Positions 8,626-16,492 of a stretch of 64,000 bases of DNA are shown here, one piece after another. The first letter of the stretch is position 1; the number at the start of each line of letters is the position of its first letter. Below the pieces are notes generated by a model. It was not told the DNA's origin and searched no databases. It saw only the letters and a program-made list of their open reading frames with translations. The position numbers and the translations under genes are program-made. The stretch lies in NCBI RefSeq assembly GCF_040655735.1, contig NZ_JBFAKK010000010.1:124001-188000 (forward strand), read 5' to 3'. This DNA comes from Phytomonospora sp040655735. Its GTDB lineage: Bacteria > Actinomycetota > Actinomycetes > Mycobacteriales > Micromonosporaceae.

Positions 8626-8631
8626 TACCCT
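8626..8631 (+). promoter_or_regulatory. Possible -10 box of a leaderless hisF transcript
   Basis: TACCCT lies 7 nt before the hisF ATG, and no purine-rich ribosome site is present. This spacing recurs before several genes of the window. No clear -35 element is seen. Confidence 0.4.
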
Positions 8632-8638
8632 CGATCCC

Positions 8639-9403
8639 ATGCCAGTCGCCGTACGTGTCATCCCCTGCCTGGACGTGGACGCCGGGCGGGTCGTCAAGGG
8701 CGTCCGCTTCACCGAACTGCGTGACGCCGGCGACCCCGTGGAGCTGGCCCGCGCCTATGGTGAGGCCGGTGCCGACGAGCTCACGTTCCTCGACATCACC
8801 GCGAGCGCGCATGGGCGGGCGACGACCTTCGAGGTGGTCCGCAAGACCGCCGAGACGGTCTTCATCCCCTTGACGGTCGGCGGGGGCGTGCGGACCGTCG
8901 ACGACGTCGACGCGCTGCTGCGGGCCGGGGCCGACAAGGTGGGCGTCAACACGGCCGCGGTGGAACGGCCGGAACTGATCGGCGAGATCGCCGGCCGCTT
9001 CGGCCGCCAGGTCCTCGTCCTGTCCCTGGACGTGCGGCGCGCGGCCGGCACGGACTCGGGCTTCGAGGTCACCACCCACGGCGGGCGCCGGGGGACCGGT
9101 ATCGACGCCGTGGAGTGGGCCACGCGCGCGGCCCGTGAGGGCGCCGGTGAGCTCCTGGTCAACTCGATGGACACCGACGGGACCACCGAGGGCTTCGACC
9201 TCCCGCTGATCGAGGCGATCCGGTCGGCGGTGAACGTCCCCGTCATCGCCTCGGGCGGCGCGGGCAAGGTCGACGACTTCCCGGCGGCCGTCGGCGCGGG
9301 AGCCGACGCGGTGCTCGCAGCGAGCGTCTTCCACTTCGGCACACTGAGCATCGGGCAGGTCAAGGACGCACTTGACCAGGCGGGTCACCCGGTGCGTCGC
9401 TAG
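8639..9403 (+). CDS. hisF: Imidazole glycerol phosphate synthase, cyclase subunit
   Basis: HisF is the (beta-alpha)8 barrel that joins PRFAR and ammonia from HisH to yield imidazoleglycerol-phosphate and AICAR. The ATG at 8639 gives 254 residues beginning with AVRVIPCLDVDAGRVVKG, which contains the first catalytic Asp; the second lies in LSLDVRR near residue 130. The frame extends upstream but the extension is not HisF-like. The gene stands alone, separated from hisH-priA by about 5 kb of accessory genes, so it must rely on its own promoter. Confidence 0.96.
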   Translation: MPVAVRVIPCLDVDAGRVVKGVRFTELRDAGDPVELARAYGEAGADELTFLDITASAHGRATTFEVVRKTAETVFIPLTVGGGVRTVDDVDALLRAGADKVGVNTAAVERPELIGEIAGRFGRQVLVLSLDVRRAAGTDSGFEVTTHGGRRGTGIDAVEWATRAAREGAGELLVNSMDTDGTTEGFDLPLIEAIRSAVNVPVIASGGAGKVDDFPAAVGAGADAVLAASVFHFGTLSIGQVKDALDQAGHPVRR

Positions 9404-9435
9404 ACAACGCCCGGCGTCGGGGTCATGCTGTCGCG

Positions 9436-11142
9436 ATGACCGCTTACGACGTCGTCGTCATCGGGTCCGGATTCGGCGGCTCGGTCGCCGCGCTGCGGCT
9501 CACCGAGAAGGGCTACCGGGTCGGCGTCTTCGAGGCCGGCCGCCGGTACACGCCCGAGACGCTGCCGCGAAACTCCTGGGACCTGCGCCGCTTCCTGTGG
9601 GCACCGCGGCTCGGCCTGTACGGGATTCAGCGCATCCACCTCCTGCGCGACGTGGTCATCCTCGCCGGCGCGGGAGTCGGCGGCGGCTCGCTCAACTACG
9701 CCAACACCCTCTACGTGCCGCCCGGTGAGTTCTTCGCCGACCCGCAGTGGAGCGGCATCACCGACTGGCACGCCGAACTGGCACCCCACTACGACCAGGC
9801 CCGGCGCATGCTCGGCGTCCGCGAGAACCCGACCGTGACGGACGCGGACACGCACTTGCGCTCCGCGGCCGAGCGGATCGGCGCGGGGAGCAGCTTCACC
9901 CTCACACCGGTCGGCGTGTTCTTCGGCGACGGCGCCGACGCCGACGGCCGGACCCGCGCGGCGCCCGGCGAGCCCGCCCCCGACCCGTACTTCGGCGGGC
10001 GAGGCCCGGGCAGGCGCGCCTGCGTCGAGTGCGGTGAGTGCATGACCGGCTGCCGCCACGGCGCCAAGAACACCCTCACCGAGAACTACCTCTACCTCGC
10101 CGAGGCCGCCGGCGCGGTCATCCACCCGCTGACAACGGTCACCGGCGTCCGCGAGGACGCAGGGGGCTTCACCGTCGAGACGCGGCCGACGAAGGGCGGC
10201 CGCGCCGAGACCGTCCACGCGGGCCAGGTCGTCGTCGCGGCGGGCGCGTACGGCACGCAGACGCTGCTGCACACCCTTCGCGACAACGGGAGCCTGCCCC
10301 GCATCTCGGCGAGGCTCGGCGAACTGACCCGCACCAACTCCGAGGCGCTCGCCGGGGCGCAGACGAGCGACCGGCGCTACGGTTCGCGGCCCGACTTCAC
10401 GCGCGGCGTGGCGATCACCTCTTCGGTCCACGTCGACGCCCACACCCACATCGAGCCGGTCCGCTACGGGCGCGGCTCGAACGCCATGGGGCTGCTGTCG
10501 ACGATCCAGGTCCCCGGCGGCGGACGCGTTCCCCGCTGGCTGCGGTTCCTCGCGGCGGCGTTCCGGCGGCCGGGGGCGTTCCTTCGCTCGCTGTCGGTGC
10601 GGCGCTGGTCGGAGCGCACGATCATCTGCCTGGTGATGCAGACCCACGACAACTCGCTGACGACCTTCCGGCGCCGACGGTGGCCGTGGAAGGGGCGGCT
10701 GACGTCGCGGCAGGGCCACGGGGCGCCGAACCCGAGCCACATCCCCGAGGCGGAGGAGGCGGTGCGGCTGCTGGCCGAGGAGATCAACGGTTTTCCCGGT
10801 GGCTCGGTCGGCGAGATCCTGGACGTGCCGATGACCGCGCACTTCCTGGGCGGCTGCCCGATCGGCGCCGACGCCGGCCGAGGCGTGATCGACGCCTATC
10901 ACCGGCTCTTCGGGCATCCGGGCGTGCACGTCGTCGACGGTTCGGCGGTCTCGGCGAACCTCGGTGTCAATCCTTCGCTGACGATCACCGCGCAGGCCGA
11001 GCGGGCCTTCGCGGCCTGGCCGAACAAGGGCGAGCTCGATCCGCGACCCGCGCAGGGAGAGGCATACGTGCGGGTCGCAGCGGTGGCGCCCCGCCACCCG
11101 GCGGTTCCGGAGGGAGCGTTCGGCGCGCTGCGCCACAACTGA
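9436..11142 (+). CDS. GMC-family FAD oxidoreductase, cholesterol-oxidase-like
   Basis: The 568-residue protein begins with a dinucleotide-binding fold (VVVIGSGFGGSVAALRL) and has the GAGVGGGSLNYAN signature of GMC oxidoreductases. The C-terminal half carries FLGGCPIGADAGRGVID and VVDGSAVSANLGVNPSLTIT, typical of the group that includes mycobacterial ChoD-like proteins. A compact cysteine cluster (CVECGECMTGC) follows the first third, as is common in this subgroup. It probably oxidises a sterol or other secondary alcohol, but the substrate is not certain. No signal peptide is visible. A CATGCT lies 6 nt before the ATG, suggesting a leaderless mRNA. Confidence 0.85.
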   Translation: MTAYDVVVIGSGFGGSVAALRLTEKGYRVGVFEAGRRYTPETLPRNSWDLRRFLWAPRLGLYGIQRIHLLRDVVILAGAGVGGGSLNYANTLYVPPGEFFADPQWSGITDWHAELAPHYDQARRMLGVRENPTVTDADTHLRSAAERIGAGSSFTLTPVGVFFGDGADADGRTRAAPGEPAPDPYFGGRGPGRRACVECGECMTGCRHGAKNTLTENYLYLAEAAGAVIHPLTTVTGVREDAGGFTVETRPTKGGRAETVHAGQVVVAAGAYGTQTLLHTLRDNGSLPRISARLGELTRTNSEALAGAQTSDRRYGSRPDFTRGVAITSSVHVDAHTHIEPVRYGRGSNAMGLLSTIQVPGGGRVPRWLRFLAAAFRRPGAFLRSLSVRRWSERTIICLVMQTHDNSLTTFRRRRWPWKGRLTSRQGHGAPNPSHIPEAEEAVRLLAEEINGFPGGSVGEILDVPMTAHFLGGCPIGADAGRGVIDAYHRLFGHPGVHVVDGSAVSANLGVNPSLTITAQAERAFAAWPNKGELDPRPAQGEAYVRVAAVAPRHPAVPEGAFGALRHN

Positions 11143-11149
11143 CGCGCAC

Positions 11150-11178
11150 TTGACGTAGAAGTGACGTCACTATAGAGT
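11150..11178 (+). promoter_or_regulatory. Leaderless promoter containing a 12-bp palindrome
   Basis: TTGACG (11150-11155) and TAGAGT (11173-11178) are 17 bp apart, and the start codon lies only 6 nt beyond the -10, so the mRNA should start at or next to its ATG. The spacer holds the perfect palindrome AGTGACGTCACT (11160-11171), well placed for a repressor to block RNA polymerase. Confidence 0.72.
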
Positions 11179-11184
11179 CACGAC

Positions 11185-12477
11185 ATGACCGACTCCGCCG
11201 CAACCATCGCCGCCCGACTCCGCCCCGCCGTCACCGAGGCCCTCGCGGCCTCCGAACAGCCGGTGCCGGCGGTCTCCGTCGCCGTGCTGGTCGGGGGCGA
11301 GCTGGTGACCGTCGCCCTCGGTGCCGAACCGACCTCGCGCTTCCAGGCCTGCTCGATCAGCAAGCCGATCGCCGCCGCCGTCGCGCTGCGCCTGGGCCTC
11401 GACCTCGACAGCGACGTCAACGACCTCCTGCGCTCCTGGCGCCTGCCCGCCCCCGCGGACTGGCCCGCCGTCGTCACCGTCCGGCACCTGCTGAGCCACT
11501 CCGGCGCCCTCACCACCAGCGGCTTCCCCGGCTACGCCGAAGGCGAGGAACTGCCCACCCTCGTCGAGATCGTCGACGGCGAAGGCCCCGCCAACACCGG
11601 CGCCGTCCGCGTCGACGGCATCCCCGGCACCGCCTGCCGCTACTCCGGCGGCGGATACCAGATCCTCCAGCTCATCCTGGAGGACATCGGCGGCGCGCCC
11701 TTCGCCGAACTCGCCGAGCGCCTCGTCCTCGCCCCGCTCGGCATGGAGACCGCCGGGTACGCGCCGCCCACCGACGTCGCCGTCGCCCACGTCGGCGGCA
11801 AGCCCGTCGAAGGCGGCTGGAAGACCTACCCCGAGCAGGCCGCGGCCGGCCTGTGGTGCACCCCTTCCGATCTCGTGCGCTTCTTCACCGCCCTGCGTGA
11901 AGCCGCCGCGGGCGCCGAGAAGGCCTTCCTGCCGGCCGAGCTCGCCACCGAGGTCCTCACCGAGGTCGTACCCGGCTTCGGTCTGGGCGTGCAGCTGGCC
12001 TCCGACCCGCTCGGCGACCGCTTCGGCCACGGCGGCAGCAACCACGGCTACCGGTGCGCGGCCGAGGCCTCCCGCGAGGGGAACTGGGCCACCTCGGTCA
12101 TGACCAACGCCGACGAGGGCTCCTTCCTGACCTTCACCCTCCTTCAGGTCATCGCCGACGCCCTCGGCTTCCCCCGCACCTCCGCCGCGGTGAAGAACCC
12201 GGAGGCCGCCAACGAGGCCTGGCTCGCCCGGCACAGCGGCGCCTACCGCACCGAGCTGGGCATCGAGCTGAACCTGGAGGTCATCGACGGCCACCTCCAC
12301 CTCAAGGTCGCCGGCCAGCCCGCGCTGATCTTCGGGCCGACGGGCGACACCGTCGCCTACGCTCCCTACGCGCACGCCGAACTCCGCTTCGACGCCGAGG
12401 GCGACCTGGCCGGATCCGTCGAGCTTCACCAGTTCGGCGGAGTCACCCGCGCCGTTCGTCAGTCACTGGACGGCTGA
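11185..12477 (+). CDS. Serine beta-lactamase / penicillin-binding-like hydrolase
   Basis: This 430-residue cytosolic protein belongs to the class C beta-lactamase-like (COG1680) family of serine hydrolases and esterases. The nucleophile motif SxxK is visible as SISK near residue 58, the Tyr motif as YSGGGYQ near residue 154, and a C-terminal HGGSNHGYR fits the third conserved element. A C-terminal 100-residue domain follows, as in many family members (DUF3471-like). No signal peptide is seen, which argues against antibiotic resistance as its main job. The promoter with its palindrome suggests regulated expression. Confidence 0.85.
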   Translation: MTDSAATIAARLRPAVTEALAASEQPVPAVSVAVLVGGELVTVALGAEPTSRFQACSISKPIAAAVALRLGLDLDSDVNDLLRSWRLPAPADWPAVVTVRHLLSHSGALTTSGFPGYAEGEELPTLVEIVDGEGPANTGAVRVDGIPGTACRYSGGGYQILQLILEDIGGAPFAELAERLVLAPLGMETAGYAPPTDVAVAHVGGKPVEGGWKTYPEQAAAGLWCTPSDLVRFFTALREAAAGAEKAFLPAELATEVLTEVVPGFGLGVQLASDPLGDRFGHGGSNHGYRCAAEASREGNWATSVMTNADEGSFLTFTLLQVIADALGFPRTSAAVKNPEAANEAWLARHSGAYRTELGIELNLEVIDGHLHLKVAGQPALIFGPTGDTVAYAPYAHAELRFDAEGDLAGSVELHQFGGVTRAVRQSLDG

Positions 12478-12831
12478 CCGGTCCACAACCCGCGCCACTC
12501 CTGGCCGATCACCGAATTGCGGCGGTAACCTCGCATCACGTGCTCGTACCAACCGGCCGGTCCCCGGCAGTCCGCCGGTGGCCGGTCCCGGTCGGCTCGC
12601 CCAAACCCCCTACGACCTGCTCCCGCGATGCGCGAATCCACGTCCGCGGCTCCCCGGTGGTCACTGTCAGGCCTCTGTGAGGTCGCGGTGAGATAGCGGT
12701 TTCCAAAGGCCCGCCAGGAGTCGAAAGTGTTCGTCATCACGTTCTGGTTGTAAGGACCCGCTCGGGCTTGCGGTACGGACATTCGAAGGGCAAGGATTGC
12801 CCGCGGAGATCAGCGGACATATGGAGGGCGA
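12478..12831 (+). other. 354-bp intergenic region before the ABC exporter
   Basis: I see no convincing gene. A minus-strand open frame here has no recognisable domain and no ribosome site. The right end holds GGAGGG at 12823-12828, the ribosome site of the GTG at 12832. No clear promoter, terminator or riboswitch fold could be recognised. Confidence 0.6.
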
Positions 12832-14661
12832 GTGCGAGACCAGGGTGTGGTCGGCAAGGGACTGCGCGTACTCAGGCAGGCGATCCGCGAGGAGCCCGGG
12901 CCCTTCGCGATCGGCGTGGCAGGGGCGGTGCTGCACAGCCTCGTCACGATCGCCAGCTCCTACGTGCTCGGCGCGATCGTCGCCCGCATCGCGGTGCCGG
13001 CCATCCAGGAGGGCCGCGTCCGGGCGGGCGCCATCGCCCTCGCGGTCGCCGCGATCCTCGGCGTCAGCGCGCTGAAGGTCTCCGGGATGATCGCCCGGCG
13101 GCTCGGCGCCGGAGCCATGCAGTTTCGCCTCCAGGCCTCATACCGCCGCCGCGTGACACGCCGCTACCTCCGCCTGCCCCTGTCGTGGCACCACAAGCAG
13201 TCCACCGGTGGCCTGCTGTCGAACGCCAACGCCGACGTCGAGGCCGTCTGGTTCCCCATCGCGCCCTTCCCCTTCGCGGTCGGAACCCTCGTCATGCTCG
13301 TTGTGGCCGGCGTCGCGCTGTTCGTCACCGACTGGGCCATGGCGCTGGTCGGACTCGCGGTGTTCCCGCTCGTCTTCGCCCTCAACGTCATCTACTCCCG
13401 GCGCATGTCCCCGCGCGTCACCCACGTCCAGCAGCTGCGCGCCGACGTGTCCACCATCGCCCACGAGAGCTTCGACGGCGCCCTCGTCGTCAAGACCATG
13501 GGCCGCGAGTCCGAGGAGACCGAGCGCTTCGCCGGCAAGGCCGACGAGCTACGCGACGGTCTCATCAAGGTCGGCCGGATCAGGGGCGCCTTCGACCCCA
13601 TCATCGACTCCCTGCCCAACATCGGCACCCTCGCCGTCCTGGTCGTCGGCACCTGGCGCATGTCGACCGGCGCCGCCGACATCGAGACCGTCACCTCCGT
13701 CGTCTTCCTCTTCACCGTCCTGGCCTTCCCCATCCGCGCCATCGGCTGGGTCCTCGGCGAACTGCCGCGCTCGGTCGTCGGCTGGGAGCGCGTCACCAAG
13801 GTCCTCAACGCCACCGGAGACATGGAGTACGGCCCCCGTCAGACCGAGGGCCGCGGCACCCCGGCCACGCTGGAGTTCCGCGACGTCGACTACACCTACC
13901 CCGACGGCTCCGAGGTCCTGCACGGCGTCAACCTCGAAATCCCCGCCGGGCGCACCGTCGCCCTCGTCGGGCCCACCGGCTCCGGCAAGTCCACCATCGC
14001 CTCCCTCGCCACCCGCCTCGTCGACCCCGACGACGGCCGCGTCCTCCTCGACGGCAACGACGTCCGCGAACTCACCCACGGCGCGCTCGCCGAGAACATC
14101 GCCCTCGTGCAGCAGGTGCCCTTCGTCTTCGACGACACCATCCGCGGCAACATCACGCTGGCGCGCGAGGCCGTCGACGGCGACGACGACGTGTGGACGG
14201 CGCTGCGCACCGCGCAGGCCGACGCCTTCGTGTCGAAGCTCGGCGATCAGCTCGACACCGAGGTCGGCGAGCGCGGCCACAGCCTGTCCGGCGGGCAGCG
14301 GCAGCGCATCACGCTGGCGCGGGCCCTGGCCGGCGCCCCCCGGCTGCTCGTCCTCGACGACGCGACCAGCGCGGTCGACCCGCGCGTGGAGTCGGCGATC
14401 CTCGGCGCGCTGAAGAAGTCGGAGAACCCGGCCTCGGTGCTGGTGGTCGCCTACCGCCGCGCGACGATCGCGCTGGCCGACGAGGTCGTCTACCTGGAGC
14501 ACGGCAAGGTCATCGCGACCGGCACTCACCTCGAACTGCTCGACAGCGTGCCCGGCTACGCCAACCTCGTCACCGCCTACGAGCGCGAGGAGGCCGAGCG
14601 GGCGAGGGAAGGCGCGTTCATCGAGGTCGAGGACACCGAGGAAGAAGAGGTTTCGGCGTGA
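12832..14661 (+). CDS. ABC exporter half-transporter with degenerate ATPase site
   Basis: The protein has 609 residues: a six-helix ABC type IV (exporter) membrane domain at about 20-320, then an ATPase domain. Walker A is GPTGSGKS at 380-387 and the signature is canonical LSGGQ at 485-489. However, the Walker B carboxylate is Asp (LLVLDD, residue 510) instead of Glu, and the switch histidine is Tyr541 (VVAYRRAT). This is the pattern of the non-catalytic partner in heterodimeric exporters. The GTG stop/start overlap with the next gene supports a 1:1 pair. The substrate is unknown. Confidence 0.92.
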   Translation: MRDQGVVGKGLRVLRQAIREEPGPFAIGVAGAVLHSLVTIASSYVLGAIVARIAVPAIQEGRVRAGAIALAVAAILGVSALKVSGMIARRLGAGAMQFRLQASYRRRVTRRYLRLPLSWHHKQSTGGLLSNANADVEAVWFPIAPFPFAVGTLVMLVVAGVALFVTDWAMALVGLAVFPLVFALNVIYSRRMSPRVTHVQQLRADVSTIAHESFDGALVVKTMGRESEETERFAGKADELRDGLIKVGRIRGAFDPIIDSLPNIGTLAVLVVGTWRMSTGAADIETVTSVVFLFTVLAFPIRAIGWVLGELPRSVVGWERVTKVLNATGDMEYGPRQTEGRGTPATLEFRDVDYTYPDGSEVLHGVNLEIPAGRTVALVGPTGSGKSTIASLATRLVDPDDGRVLLDGNDVRELTHGALAENIALVQQVPFVFDDTIRGNITLAREAVDGDDDVWTALRTAQADAFVSKLGDQLDTEVGERGHSLSGGQRQRITLARALAGAPRLLVLDDATSAVDPRVESAILGALKKSENPASVLVVAYRRATIALADEVVYLEHGKVIATGTHLELLDSVPGYANLVTAYEREEAERAREGAFIEVEDTEEEEVSA

Positions 14662-16451
14662 CCACTGTGGACGCCGCGATGGCGGACAAGCGGGACGGCT
14701 CCTGGCAGACCTTCAAGCGCGGTCTGGCCCTGTCGCCGGAGCTGCGCACCGGCCTCGCCGGGACCCTGGCGCTGGCGGTCGTGGCGACCGTCGGCCGGAT
14801 CGTGGTGCCCGTGGCGATCCAGCAGGGCATCGACCGGGGGATCACCGCCCCCGGCGGGCCCTTCCCGGGCGTCGTGGCCACCGTCGCCCTGATCAGCCTC
14901 GGCGTCTTGAGCATCACGGTGTGCACGTCGTACCTGATGAACGTGCGGCTCTTCCGGGTCAGCGAGACGGCCCTGGCGAGTCTGCGGGCCCGGGCGTTCC
15001 GGCACGTCCACGACCTCTCGATGCTGCACCAGCAGTCCGAGCGGCGCGGCACGCTCACCTCCCGGGTCACCACCGACATCGACCAGATCAGCCAGTTCCT
15101 CCAGTTCGGCGGGCTGATGCTGCTCATCTCCGGCGGCCAGGTGCTGATCGCCACGATCGTGATGTTCACGTACTCGTGGAAGCTGGCGCTGGTCGTGCTG
15201 GTGACCTTCCTGCCGCTGATCTGGATCGTGCGCTTCCTCCAGCAGCGCCTCGCGCTGGCCTACCAGGCTTCCCGCGAAAAGGTCGGCGTCATGCTCGGCA
15301 CGATCGCCGAGACCGTCGTCGGGGCGGCCGTGATCCGCGCCTACGGTGTGCAGGGCCGCACCGAGAAGCGGCTCGACGGCTCGATCGAGGACTTCCGGGG
15401 CGCGCAGTTTCGAGCGCTGCGCCGCAGCGTCCTCAGCTTCTCCTCGGGTGAGATCACCTCCGGGATCTGCCTGTCCGGCGTGGTCATCGTCGGCGTCCTG
15501 CTGGGCGTCGACGACCAGATCACCATCGGCCAGCTCACCGCCTTCCTGTTCCTGACCACGCTGTTCGTGCAGCCGGTCCAGATGGGCACCGAGATCCTCA
15601 ACGACGCCCAGAACGCGATCGCCGGGTGGCGCCGGGTCCTCGACGTGCTCGACACCGAGCCCGACGTCGCCGACCCGGGCGAGAACGGAACGGACCTGGC
15701 GAAGGGGCCGGTCGCCGTCCACTTCGACGAGGTGCACTTCTCCTACCCCGGCGGGCCGGAGGTGCTCAGCCGGATCGACGTGAAGATCCCGGCGCAGTCG
15801 CGCATCGCCGTGGTCGGCGAGACCGGCAGCGGCAAGACGACCTTCGCCAAGCTGCTGACCCGGCTGATGGACCCGGCGAAGGGCCAGGTGCGGCTGTCGG
15901 GCGTCTCGCTGACCGACCTGCGCTTCGCGTCCCTGCGCCGCCGCGTGGTGATGGTCCCCCAGGACGGCTTCCTCTTCGACGCCACCGTCGCCGAGAACGT
16001 CCGCTTCGCCAAACCCGAGCTCTCCGACGCCGAGCTGTACCTGGCGTTCACCGAACTGGGTCTCGCCGAGTGGGTCGACAGCCTGCCCGTCGGCATGGAC
16101 ACGCCCGTGGGCGAGCGCGGCGAGGCGCTCAGCGTCGGTGAGCGGCAGCTGGTGGCGCTGGCGCGCGCCTATGTCGCCGATCCCGACCTCCTGGTGCTCG
16201 ACGAGGCGACCTCCGCGGTCGACCCGGCCACCGAGGTCCGGCTGGCACGTGCGCTCGACGCGGTGACCCGCGGCCGCACGACCGTCGCGATCGCGCACCG
16301 GCTCTCCACGGCCGAGGCGGCCGACCGCGTCCTGGTCTTCGACGCCGGGCGAATTGTGCAAAATGGTTCGCATGCCGAACTGGTCGCACAGACGGACTCG
16401 GTTTATGCCAAGCTCCATTCGAGCTGGGTGGAGCAGACGCGCTCCACCTGA
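14658..16451 (+). CDS. ABC exporter half-transporter, catalytic partner
   Basis: The 597-residue product starts at a GTG that overlaps the stop of the preceding gene. It has an exporter-type membrane domain (about 30-320) and an ATPase domain with Walker A GETGSGKT at 387-394, Glu516 after Walker B (LLVLDE) and the switch histidine His547 (IAHRLS). Its signature motif is altered to LSVGE at 491-495. Combined with the partner, one composite site is fully consensus and the other degenerate, as in TM287/288- or BmrCD-like exporters. Such pairs export drugs, lipids or peptides; nothing nearby identifies the cargo. Confidence 0.93.
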   Translation: MTTVDAAMADKRDGSWQTFKRGLALSPELRTGLAGTLALAVVATVGRIVVPVAIQQGIDRGITAPGGPFPGVVATVALISLGVLSITVCTSYLMNVRLFRVSETALASLRARAFRHVHDLSMLHQQSERRGTLTSRVTTDIDQISQFLQFGGLMLLISGGQVLIATIVMFTYSWKLALVVLVTFLPLIWIVRFLQQRLALAYQASREKVGVMLGTIAETVVGAAVIRAYGVQGRTEKRLDGSIEDFRGAQFRALRRSVLSFSSGEITSGICLSGVVIVGVLLGVDDQITIGQLTAFLFLTTLFVQPVQMGTEILNDAQNAIAGWRRVLDVLDTEPDVADPGENGTDLAKGPVAVHFDEVHFSYPGGPEVLSRIDVKIPAQSRIAVVGETGSGKTTFAKLLTRLMDPAKGQVRLSGVSLTDLRFASLRRRVVMVPQDGFLFDATVAENVRFAKPELSDAELYLAFTELGLAEWVDSLPVGMDTPVGERGEALSVGERQLVALARAYVADPDLLVLDEATSAVDPATEVRLARALDAVTRGRTTVAIAHRLSTAEAADRVLVFDAGRIVQNGSHAELVAQTDSVYAKLHSSWVEQTRST

Positions 16452-16481
16452 ACCGCGTCGACCGGCACCGCCGCCGAAACC

Positions 16482-16487
16482 TAGGAT
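16482..16487 (+). promoter_or_regulatory. Possible -10 box before the DUF5107 gene
   Basis: TAGGAT lies 5 nt before the TTG start codon. If used, the mRNA would be leaderless on a TTG, which would be unusual. No strong -35 is visible. Confidence 0.3.
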
Positions 16488-16492
16488 CCGAC

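Noticed and set aside
11185..12477. Antibiotic-resistance beta-lactamase
   Set aside because: No signal peptide; the family includes many esterases and peptidases, so resistance cannot be claimed.
12459..12782. 107-residue minus-strand frame in the gap before the ABC exporter
   Set aside because: No ribosome site, no recognisable domain and composition like non-coding sequence.
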